Shown: piece by piece, positions 1-6,150 of the stretch
Numbering within the stretch: position 1 is the first letter of the stretch
Layout of the letters: every line of letters starts with the position of its first letter
Source: Pseudomonadota bacterium
Lineage (GTDB): Bacteria; Pseudomonadota; Alphaproteobacteria; Rhizobiales; Kaistiaceae
DNA length: 16,400 nt
Assembly (NCBI GenBank): GCA_023392225.1
Contig: JAEVZM010000366.1
Location: forward strand, 1-16,400
Reading direction: 5' to 3'
The notes under the pieces: model-generated
What the model saw: only the letters and a program-made list of their open reading frames with translations
Databases searched by the model: none
Told to the model about the DNA's origin: nothing
Made by a program: the position numbers and the translations under genes

Positions 1-2
1 TC

Positions 3-1061
3 CTGATCATCGGCATCTGGGGCGGTCCGCGCCGGGTCTATGCCAGCTTCAAGTTCTTCCTCTACACGCTGCTCGGCTCGGTGCTGATGCTGCTCGCCAT
101 CATGGCGATGTACTGGGAGGCCGGCACCACCGACATCATGGTGCTGCTCGCCCATCCGTTCCCGGCCTCGATGCAGACCTGGCTGTGGATCGCCTTCTTC
201 GCCTCCTTCGCGGTGAAGATGCCGATGTGGCCGGTGCACACCTGGCTGCCGGATGCGCATGTCGAGGCGCCGACCGCCGGCTCGGTGGTGCTCGCCGCGA
301 TCCTCCTCAAGATGGGCGGCTACGGGTTCCTGCGCTTCTCGCTGCCGATGTTCCCGCTGGCCTCGGCCGACCTCGCGCCGCTGGTCTTCGCCATGTCGGT
401 GATCGCCATCGTCTACACCTCGCTGGTCGCGATCGCGCAGCAGGACATGAAGAAGCTGATCGCCTATTCGTCGATCGCCCACATGGGCTTCGTGACGATG
501 GGCATCTTCGCCATGACCACGCAGGGCGTGCAGGGCGGCATCTTCCAGATGCTGTCCCACGGCATCGTCTCCGGCGCGCTGTTCCTCTGCGTGGGCGTGA
601 TCTACGACCGCATTCACACCCGCGAGATCTCGGCCTATGGCGGCCTCGTCAACCGCATGCCGCTCTACGCCTTCGTGTTCCTGGTGTTCACCATGGCCAA
701 TGTCGGCCTGCCGGGCACCAGCGGTTTCGTCGGTGAGTTCCTGACGCTGATGGGCACGTTCCGGGTCAATACCTGGGTGGCCTTCATCGCCACCACCGGC
801 ATCATCCTCTCGGCGGGCTACGCGCTCTACCTCTATCGGCGGATCATCTTCGGCCCGCTCGAGAAGGGGAGTCTGCGCAATATCCTCGACCTGACGCCGC
901 GTGAGCGTCTCATCCTCGCCCCGCTGGTCGTGCTCACCATCTTCTTCGGTTTCTTCCCCGGCCCGATCATGGACGTGACCGCAGCTTCGGTCGACCAGCT
1001 CGTCGCCAACTATCAGGCGGCGCTCTCCGCTGCCGGCAAGCTCGCCGCGGTGACGCCATGA
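3..1061 (+). CDS. nuoM: NADH-quinone oxidoreductase subunit M (5'-truncated)
   Basis: This is an antiporter-like membrane subunit of respiratory complex I, which oxidises NADH, reduces quinone and pumps protons across the inner membrane. The frame is open from base 3, beginning LIIGIWGGPRRVYASFKFF, so about 150 N-terminal residues lie outside the window and 352 remain. Family residues visible here are the Lys of FAVKMPMWPVHTWLPDAH (codon 216-218), the Lys of LLKMGGYG (309-311) and the Glu of GFVGEF (735-737). They correspond to the proton-path Lys/Lys/Glu residues known from E. coli NuoM. About ten hydrophobic segments follow one another. The stop codon overlaps the nuoN start (ATGA at 1058-1061), so the two are probably translationally coupled. 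An internal ATG at 81 is not the true start, because the conserved helix preceding it is in frame. Confidence 0.97.
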   Translation: MIIGIWGGPRRVYASFKFFLYTLLGSVLMLLAIMAMYWEAGTTDIMVLLAHPFPASMQTWLWIAFFASFAVKMPMWPVHTWLPDAHVEAPTAGSVVLAAILLKMGGYGFLRFSLPMFPLASADLAPLVFAMSVIAIVYTSLVAIAQQDMKKLIAYSSIAHMGFVTMGIFAMTTQGVQGGIFQMLSHGIVSGALFLCVGVIYDRIHTREISAYGGLVNRMPLYAFVFLVFTMANVGLPGTSGFVGEFLTLMGTFRVNTWVAFIATTGIILSAGYALYLYRRIIFGPLEKGSLRNILDLTPRERLILAPLVVLTIFFGFFPGPIMDVTAASVDQLVANYQAALSAAGKLAAVTP

Positions 1062-2488
1062 TGATCGTTCCCAACTTCGCCCCCGCGCTTCCCGAGATCC
1101 TGCTCGCGGTCAGTGCGCTCGTCCTGGTTCTGATCGGCGCCTTCTCCGGCGAGCGCTCGACCGGGCTGGTCACCGCGCTGTCGGTGGTGGTGCTCGCCGT
1201 GGCCGGGCTGATCCTGATCTTCAACCCGGCCGGCGGCGTGACCTTCAGCGACGCCTTCGTGCTCGATCCCTTCGCCCGCTTCATGAAGGTGGTGGTGCTG
1301 ATCGGCTCGATCGCGGCGATCATCATGTCGACGGGCTATGCGCGCGAGCAGGGCTTCGCCCGCTTCGAGTATCCGCTGCTCATCGTCATCGCCACGCTCG
1401 GCATGATGATGATGATCTCGGCGGACGATCTCATCGCGCTCTATCTCGGCCTCGAACTGCAGTCGCTGTCGCTCTACGTGATCGCGGCGATCAATCGGGA
1501 TTCGGTGCGCTCGACCGAGGCCGGCCTCAAGTACTTCGTCCTCGGCGCGCTGTCCTCGGGCATGCTGCTCTATGGCGCCTCGCTGACCTACGGCTTCACC
1601 GGGCACACCTCGTTCGCCGGCATCGCCGAGGCGCTCGCCGGCGGCCCGGCCTCGCTCGGCCTGACCTTCGGCCTCGTGTTCCTCATCGCCGGCATCGCCT
1701 TCAAGGTCTCGGCCGTGCCGTTCCACATGTGGACGCCCGATGTCTACGAGGGCGCACCGACGCCGGTCACCGCGTTCTTCGCGAGTGCTCCCAAGGTGGC
1801 GGCGATGGCGCTGTTCATCCGCCTCGTGGTCGATCCGTTCGCTTCGATCACGCCGGACTGGCAGCAGATCATCGCGTTCATCTCGATCGCCTCCATGGTG
1901 CTCGGTGCGTTCGGCGCGATCGGCCAGCGCAACATCAAGCGCCTGATGGCCTATTCGTCGATCGGCCACATGGGCTTCGCCCTGGTCGGCCTTGCCGCCG
2001 GCACCGAGGCGGGCGTCCGCGGCGTGATCCTCTACCTGATCATCTACATGGCGATGACGCTCGGCACCTTCGCCTGCATCCTGGCGATGCGGCGAGAGGA
2101 GGGGCCGGTCGAGGACATCTCGGATCTTGCCGGACTGTCCAAGACCCATCCCGTGATGGCGTTTCTTCTGGCGATGCTGATGTTCTCGCTGGCGGGCATT
2201 CCGCCGCTGGCCGGCTTCTTCGCCAAGTTCTACGTCTTCCTCGCGGCCATCGAATCCGGCCTTTACGTCCTGTCGGTGATCGGCGTGTTGGCAAGCGTGG
2301 TCGGCGCGTTCTACTACCTCCGCGTCATCAAGATCATGTACTTCGACGAGCCGGCCCCGAGCTTCAAGCCGATGGCGACCGAGCTGCGGGTTGTGCTCGG
2401 ACTGTCGGGCCTGTTCACTCTGTTCTTCGTCCTCTTTGCCGGTCCGGTCGGCAACGCGGCCACGCTGGCCGCGAGGACATTCTTCTGA
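1058..2488 (+). CDS. nuoN: NADH-quinone oxidoreductase subunit N
   Basis: This encodes a 476-residue antiporter-like membrane subunit of complex I, a paralogue of NuoM, with the usual family length. It is hydrophobic throughout, with about 14 predicted membrane helices. Key charged residues are Glu133 in LGLELQSLSLYV, Lys216 in AFKVSAVPFHMWTPD, Lys246 in SAPKVAAM and Lys390 in PPLAGFFAKFYVF. These match the proton-channel residues known in the family. The start at 1058 overlaps the nuoM stop by four bases; a second ATG at 1061 is an equally possible start and changes the protein by one residue. nuoN is classically the last nuo gene. Here only two bases separate its stop from birA, so the operon continues. 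Confidence 0.97.
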   Translation: MMIVPNFAPALPEILLAVSALVLVLIGAFSGERSTGLVTALSVVVLAVAGLILIFNPAGGVTFSDAFVLDPFARFMKVVVLIGSIAAIIMSTGYAREQGFARFEYPLLIVIATLGMMMMISADDLIALYLGLELQSLSLYVIAAINRDSVRSTEAGLKYFVLGALSSGMLLYGASLTYGFTGHTSFAGIAEALAGGPASLGLTFGLVFLIAGIAFKVSAVPFHMWTPDVYEGAPTPVTAFFASAPKVAAMALFIRLVVDPFASITPDWQQIIAFISIASMVLGAFGAIGQRNIKRLMAYSSIGHMGFALVGLAAGTEAGVRGVILYLIIYMAMTLGTFACILAMRREEGPVEDISDLAGLSKTHPVMAFLLAMLMFSLAGIPPLAGFFAKFYVFLAAIESGLYVLSVIGVLASVVGAFYYLRVIKIMYFDEPAPSFKPMATELRVVLGLSGLFTLFFVLFAGPVGNAATLAARTFF

Positions 2489-2490
2489 GG

Positions 2491-3324
2491 ATGGAGTTCG
2501 CGCTCGGTCGTGAGGCGTCGGGCGCGGGCTACCGTCTCGCCAGCTTTCCCGAGATCGGGTCGACCAATGCCGAGGCGCTGGCCGCCGCGCGCGCGGGCGA
2601 CCGCGGTCGCATCTGGTTCGTGACCGGCCACCAGACGGCAGGGCGCGGGCGCCGCGGCCGGGTCTGGCAGGCGAAGCCGGGTAACCTTGCGGCGAGCCTC
2701 CTGATGGTCGGCGAACGCGATCCGGCAACCGCGGCTTCACTCGGCTTCGTGGCGGGCCTTGCGCTCGACGAGGCCCTCCGGCGTGTCGCGCCGTCCCTCG
2801 ATGTGCGGATCGCACTCGACGGCATCGAGCCCGGCGGGCGAGGGCAGGGCGACCGTCTCCGCCTCAAGTGGCCGAACGACGTCCTCCTCGACGGCGGCAA
2901 GCTCTCCGGCATCCTGCTCGAGGGCGAGGCGCTGCCCGGCGGCGGCTTCGCGGTGATCATCGGCATCGGCGTCAACGTCGCGCACGCCCCGGCCGGGCTG
3001 CCGTATCCGGCGGTCGCGCTCCAGAGCCTCGGCCTGCCGGTCGATGCGGCAGGGTTGTTCGCCGCACTGTCCGACGCATGGGCGGGCCTCGAGCGCATCT
3101 GGGCCGGCGGCCGCGGCTTCTCGACCATCCGCCGGCTGTGGCTCGACCGGGCGGCGGGCATAGGCGAGCGCGTGGCGGTGAACCTCGGCGGCGACGTTCT
3201 CGGCGGGGTGTTCGAGACCATCGACGAAACCGGTCGTCTCGTGGTGCAGCTCGCGGACGGGAGCCGACGCACGATTGCGGCGGGCGAGGTCCACTTCGGC
3301 GCGGTCGCGACGGTGACGTCATGA
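2491..3324 (+). CDS. birA: biotin--[acetyl-CoA-carboxylase] ligase, catalytic domain only
   Basis: Biotin-protein ligase activates biotin as biotinyl-5'-AMP and attaches it to the target lysine of biotin-dependent carboxylases. The protein has 277 residues. The adenylate/biotin-binding loop GRGRRGR is at residues 51-57 after the STN element (24-26), KWPNDV is at 126-131, and a GIGVNV segment follows. A small C-terminal beta domain resembling the BPL C-terminal SH3-like domain follows (about 225-277). The N-terminal winged helix of E. coli BirA is absent, so this is a class I ligase and probably not a repressor. The ATG at 2491 was chosen because the conserved N-terminal motif follows shortly after and the nuoN stop is two bases upstream; the frame stays open further upstream only as a shadow of nuoN. 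It overlaps rnj by four bases (ATGA). A loop rich in Gly/Asp around residues 109-122 lengthens the protein slightly. Confidence 0.94.
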   Translation: MEFALGREASGAGYRLASFPEIGSTNAEALAAARAGDRGRIWFVTGHQTAGRGRRGRVWQAKPGNLAASLLMVGERDPATAASLGFVAGLALDEALRRVAPSLDVRIALDGIEPGGRGQGDRLRLKWPNDVLLDGGKLSGILLEGEALPGGGFAVIIGIGVNVAHAPAGLPYPAVALQSLGLPVDAAGLFAALSDAWAGLERIWAGGRGFSTIRRLWLDRAAGIGERVAVNLGGDVLGGVFETIDETGRLVVQLADGSRRTIAAGEVHFGAVATVTS

Positions 3325-4997
3325 GCCGGCGCCGCGACCAGGACGAATTGGTCTTCCTGCCGCTTGGCGGGGTGGGCGAGATCGGCATGAATCTCGGCCT
3401 CTATGGCCTCGGGCCGCGGCGCGACCGGACCTGGCTCGCCGTCGATTTCGGCATCGCCTTCGAGCAGGAGGACGCGCCGGGCACCGACGTCATGTTCCCC
3501 GACATCTCCTATCTCGAGGAGGAGCGGGCGAGCGTCGCCGGAATGGTGATCACCCATGCGCACGAGGATCATTTCGGCGCGCTGATCGAGCTCTGGCCGC
3601 GCATCCGCGTGCCGGTCTACTGCACGGCGTTCACCGCGGGCCTCCTCGCCGCCAAGGCGGCCGGCGAGCCCGGGGCGGAGCCAATCCCGGTGACGATCGT
3701 CAGGCCGGGCCAGCCCTTCAAGGTCGGGCCGTTCGAGGTCGAGTACATTCACGTCACCCATTCGGTGCCGGAATCGAATTCCCTGGCGATCCGCACGCCG
3801 CATGGCACGGTGCTCCACTCCGGCGACTGGAAGCTCGATCCGTCGCCGGTGCTCGGTCCGCCGAGCGACATCGCACGGCTCGCCGAGATCGGCGAGGCGG
3901 GCGTGCTGGCGCTCGTTTGCGACTCGACCAATGCGATGCGCGAGGGCCGCAGCCCCAGCGAGTCTGATGTCGCCCATGAGCTGACGGCGCTGGTCCGCGC
4001 CGCGACCGGGCGCGTCGTCTTCACCACCGTCTCCTCCAATGTCGGCCGCATCTGCGCGATCGCGCAGGCCGCCCGCGCCGCCGGGCGCGAGGTGGTGGTG
4101 ATCGGCCGCGCCCTCCGCCGGGTGCTCGACGTCGCCGGCGAGCTCGGCATGCTCGAAGGACTGCCGCCGTTCCTCGAGGAGGAGGCCTACCAGCATCTGC
4201 CGCGGCACAAGCTGGTCGCGATCGCCACCGGAAGCCAGGGCGAGCCGCGGGCCGCGCTCGCCCGCGTCATGCAGGAGGAGCATCGCCACATGGTGCTCGA
4301 TCGTGGCGACACGCTGGTGTTCTCCTCGCGCGCCATTCCCGGCAACGAGGTGGCCATCAACCGCATCATCAATGCCATGGTGGCGCGCGGCGTCCGGGTG
4401 ATCACCGACCGCGATGCGCTGGTCCACGTCTCGGGCCATCCGCGGCGCGACGAGCTGCGCGAGATGTATGGCTGGATCAAGCCGCAGATCGCGGTGCCGG
4501 TCCACGGCGAGGCGATGCATCTCGCCGCCCATGCCGCGCTCGCCCGCGAGATGGGCGTGCCCGAGATCCGGGTCATCGGCAACGGCGACGTGCTGCGCCT
4601 CGCCCCCGGTCCGGTCGAGGTCGTGGACGAGGTCGAGGCCGGCCGCATCTACCGCGATGGCCGGCTGATCGGCAGCCTCGAGCAGATGGGCGTGCCGGCA
4701 CGCCGGCGCCTCGCCTTCAACGGCCACATCGCGATTGCGATCGTCATGGACCATCGCGGCGAGATCCTCGCCGATCCCGAGGTCGAGCTCACCGGGCTGC
4801 CCGAAGTGGACGGCGAAGGGCGGCCGTTCCTCGAACGTGTCCTCGACGCGATCGATGAGGCGCTCGACTCGATCCCCAAGCCCCGGCGACGTGATCCGGA
4901 GGTCGTGCGTGAAGCCGTCCGGCGCGCAGCGCGCGGCTCTGTCGCATCCGCCTGGGGCAAGAAGCCGAATTGCACGGTCCTGCTCTCGGTTCTATGA
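3321..4997 (+). CDS. rnj: ribonuclease J (metallo-beta-lactamase/beta-CASP RNase)
   Basis: RNase J is a zinc-dependent 5'-3' exo- and endoribonuclease for rRNA and mRNA processing, cytosolic, and common in alphaproteobacteria alongside RNase E. The product is 558 residues, the normal family length. The N-terminal metallo-beta-lactamase domain opens with FLPLGGVGEIGMN (about 12-24) and carries the metal motif HAHEDH at 79-84. Further conserved pieces are VTHSVPES, HSGDWKLDP and CDSTN. The beta-CASP domain follows, with ATGSQGEPRAAL and FSSRAIPGNE, then the late metal-binding segment VSGHPRRDEL and PVHGEAMHL. The C-terminus has the characteristic WGKKP segment close to the end. The start at 3321 overlaps the birA stop; upstream in-frame codons belong to a birA shadow. 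The gene ends seven bases before mce. No truncation or missing catalytic residue is seen. Confidence 0.95.
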   Translation: MSRRRDQDELVFLPLGGVGEIGMNLGLYGLGPRRDRTWLAVDFGIAFEQEDAPGTDVMFPDISYLEEERASVAGMVITHAHEDHFGALIELWPRIRVPVYCTAFTAGLLAAKAAGEPGAEPIPVTIVRPGQPFKVGPFEVEYIHVTHSVPESNSLAIRTPHGTVLHSGDWKLDPSPVLGPPSDIARLAEIGEAGVLALVCDSTNAMREGRSPSESDVAHELTALVRAATGRVVFTTVSSNVGRICAIAQAARAAGREVVVIGRALRRVLDVAGELGMLEGLPPFLEEEAYQHLPRHKLVAIATGSQGEPRAALARVMQEEHRHMVLDRGDTLVFSSRAIPGNEVAINRIINAMVARGVRVITDRDALVHVSGHPRRDELREMYGWIKPQIAVPVHGEAMHLAAHAALAREMGVPEIRVIGNGDVLRLAPGPVEVVDEVEAGRIYRDGRLIGSLEQMGVPARRRLAFNGHIAIAIVMDHRGEILADPEVELTGLPEVDGEGRPFLERVLDAIDEALDSIPKPRRRDPEVVREAVRRAARGSVASAWGKKPNCTVLLSVL

Positions 4998-5004
4998 CTG
5001 CCTG

Positions 5005-5409
5005 ATGATTGGACGCCTGAACCACGTGGCGATCGCCGTGCCCGACGTGGCCGCGGCCGCGGCCACCTATCGCGACAGCCTCGGCGCCAGCGTGTCGGAT
5101 CCGCAGCCGCTGCCCGAGCATGGCGTCACCGTGGTGTTCGTCGCGCTGCCCAACAGCAAGGTGGAGTTGATGGAGCCGCTCGGCGCGGACTCGCCGATCG
5201 CCGCCTTTCTCGAGCGCAATCCTGCCGGCGGGGTGCACCACGTCTGCTTCGAGGTCGATGACCTCGCTTCGGCGGTGGCGTCGGTCAGCGCGACCGGGGC
5301 GCGGGTGATCGGCGGCGGCGCGTCCAAGATCGGTGCCCATGGCAAGCCGGTGGTGTTTCTCCACCCCAAGGACTTCCAGGGCACGCTCATCGAGCTGGAG
5401 CAGGCCTGA
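5005..5409 (+). CDS. mce: methylmalonyl-CoA epimerase
   Basis: This enzyme interconverts the (2S) and (2R) epimers of methylmalonyl-CoA, between propionyl-CoA carboxylase and methylmalonyl-CoA mutase in propionate assimilation and branched-chain or odd-chain catabolism. The 134-residue protein is a two-repeat vicinal-oxygen-chelate (VOC) fold. It starts IGRLNHVAIAVPD (metal ligand His7), has VELMEPLG (Glu54), GGVHHVCFEVDD (His78/His79) and ends GTLIELEQA (Glu130), as expected for MCE. The segment FLHPKDFQG is also typical. The ATG at 5005 gives the standard N-terminus, while longer in-frame starts run into rnj. The neighbouring birA makes sense because propionyl-CoA carboxylase needs biotin; that link is inference. 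Its stop shares one base with the next start. Other VOC dioxygenases are possible but the C-terminal pattern favours MCE. Confidence 0.92.
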   Translation: MIGRLNHVAIAVPDVAAAAATYRDSLGASVSDPQPLPEHGVTVVFVALPNSKVELMEPLGADSPIAAFLERNPAGGVHHVCFEVDDLASAVASVSATGARVIGGGASKIGAHGKPVVFLHPKDFQGTLIELEQA

Positions 5410-5675
5410 TGCCCTGGGGCAGTATCCTCGCCGTCTACTTCGTCGTGTGGTGGATCGTGCTGTTCGCCGTGCTGCCCTGGGGCATGCGGACGCAGCAGGA
5501 GGAGGGCGAGGTCATCCTCGGCACGGAGCCCAGTGCGCCGGCCAATCCGCGGCTCGTGCGCAAGGCGATCATCACCTCCATCGTGGCGGCGATCGTGACG
5601 TTCCTGATCTGGGGGCTGTTCGGTCACTACGGCATCGGCGTCAAGGAGATCGCCGACTGGCTCGAGGGCCGCTAG
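5409..5675 (+). CDS. DUF1467 family small membrane protein
   Basis: The 88-residue protein is of unknown function and I recognise it as the DUF1467 family, which commonly follows mce in alphaproteobacteria. Two hydrophobic helices are visible: about residues 6-26 (ILAVYFVVWWIVLFAVLP) and about 53-72 (AIITSIVAAIVTFLIWGLFG). They flank a conserved polar loop with GMRTQQEEGEVILGTEPSAPANP. It begins at the ATG at 5409, which shares its A with the mce TGA, so expression is probably coupled to mce. It is the last gene of the run, 16 bases before the A tract and hairpin at 5692-5722. No catalytic motif is seen; an inner-membrane location is inferred from the helices. Confidence 0.88.
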   Translation: MPWGSILAVYFVVWWIVLFAVLPWGMRTQQEEGEVILGTEPSAPANPRLVRKAIITSIVAAIVTFLIWGLFGHYGIGVKEIADWLEGR

Positions 5676-5691
5676 CGCCCCTCGACTGCCC

Positions 5692-5722
5692 AAAAAAAAA
5701 GCAAGGCCTTTCGGCCTTGCTT
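5692..5722 (-). terminator. intrinsic terminator, oriented for minus-strand transcription
   Basis: A perfect 10-bp inverted repeat (5699-5708 with 5713-5722) encloses four bases. Read on the minus strand the loop is GAAA, a stable GNRA tetraloop, and the stem runs directly into a T tract made from the nine A bases at 5692-5700. Read on the + strand the hairpin is followed only by TT then AAACAG. It is therefore a strong terminator for an RNA coming from the right, and at best a weak or bidirectional one for the nuo-DUF1467 operon that ends at 5675. Confidence 0.88.
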
Positions 5723-5916
5723 AAACAGTTCCGCGTCTTAAACCCCTTCTGCGGCACCCAAGCCCGAGGGTTAGTCGGGCCTTCCTCAGGGTCCGCGGCT
5801 GCTACCGAATGGTGCGCCCGAAGGGGAATCTTCCTCCCAAGACTTAGACCGCGATGGTTTTTTGTTTTGAGTGACTGGAGGGCCTTTGCTGCCGGCCGGT
5901 TCCGCTCACCCTTTAT
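5692..5916 (-). ncRNA. candidate structured small RNA, unidentified
   Basis: Upstream of the minus-strand terminator there is no credible coding frame but clear nested complementarity. In + coordinates, 5735-5739 pairs with 5839-5843 (5 bp), 5743-5749 with 5820-5826 (7 bp), 5754-5758 with 5811-5815 (5 bp), and 5762-5767 with 5775-5780 (6 bp, 7-base loop). The middle two helices are separated by a symmetric 4x4 internal loop. The result is a rod with a 30-base one-sided bulge (5781-5810) and an A-rich single strand at about 5855-5867. The 5' end is uncertain (about 5905-5916) and depends on which -10 is used. I could not match it to tRNA, tmRNA, RNase P or SRP RNA. 6S RNA is a possibility because of the rod shape and size, but I see no decisive 6S motif. 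Strand is set by the terminator. Confidence 0.55.
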
Positions 5917-5951
5917 AGGACAAGCCTAGCGAAACTCCGGCGCCTTGTCAC
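5912..5951 (-). promoter_or_regulatory. possible promoter for the minus-strand RNA
   Basis: Read on the minus strand, GTGACA (5951-5946) stands 17 bases upstream of TAGGCT (5928-5923), a reasonable -35/-10 pair for a sigma-70-type factor. A better -10 by itself, TATAAA (5917-5912), follows but lacks a good -35 at the right distance. Either would place the RNA start at roughly 5905-5916. This is motif matching by eye and should be treated as tentative. Confidence 0.35.
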
Positions 5952-6150
5952 CAATTTGTGCGCCATCGCCCAAAGATTTTGCACTGGACAGGGCCGATCA
6001 CTCGACCTCCGATTGTCGGAGAGAATCGATGCCGCAAGTCCTCGATGGGGGATGGTCTGGCGCGGCCGCGAAAAGGACTTGTCTTTTCATATCCGTGCCG
6101 GTTGACTGCGCCCGCCGCCGAAACCCAAGCAACCTGGAAAAGTCGCCCCG
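5952..6150 (+). other. proS upstream region / leader, non-coding
   Basis: This is the right part of the only gene-free stretch (5676-6150). Short open frames on the + strand here (for example from 5945 and 5958) run into proS in other frames and have no family resemblance, so I treat them as non-genes. I find no convincing -35/-10 pair for proS. A TTGACT at 6102-6107 lacks a -10. An 8-bp inverted repeat (6035-6042 with 6074-6081) and an overlapping small hairpin (6072-6077 with 6082-6087) cannot form together. The sequence CGCGGCCGCG at 6061-6070 is a perfect palindrome. A weak purine-rich ribosome site, TGGAAAAG at about 6135-6142, precedes the proS ATG. Confidence 0.5.

Noticed and set aside
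1013..2815. A 600-codon minus-strand open frame opposite nuoN and birA
   Set aside because: Charged low-complexity translation typical of an antisense frame in GC-rich DNA; NuoN and BirA are unambiguous on the other strand.
2529..4754. A 741-codon minus-strand open frame opposite birA and rnj
   Set aside because: Same shadow composition and no family motifs; it spans two well-supported genes on the + strand.
5844..5909. A 21-codon GTG-started frame on the minus strand within the RNA candidate
   Set aside because: It has no Shine-Dalgarno, a random-looking composition and begins almost at the presumed transcript start; I see no reason to call it a gene.
5692..5916. Identification of the RNA candidate as tmRNA, SRP RNA or RNase P RNA
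   Set aside because: There is no tag reading frame or TTCGA/CCA elements (tmRNA), no GGTCAGG...GGAA...AGCAGCC apical motif in the right order (SRP; only an isolated GGTAGCAGCC occurs), and no GAGGAAAGTC core (RNase P).
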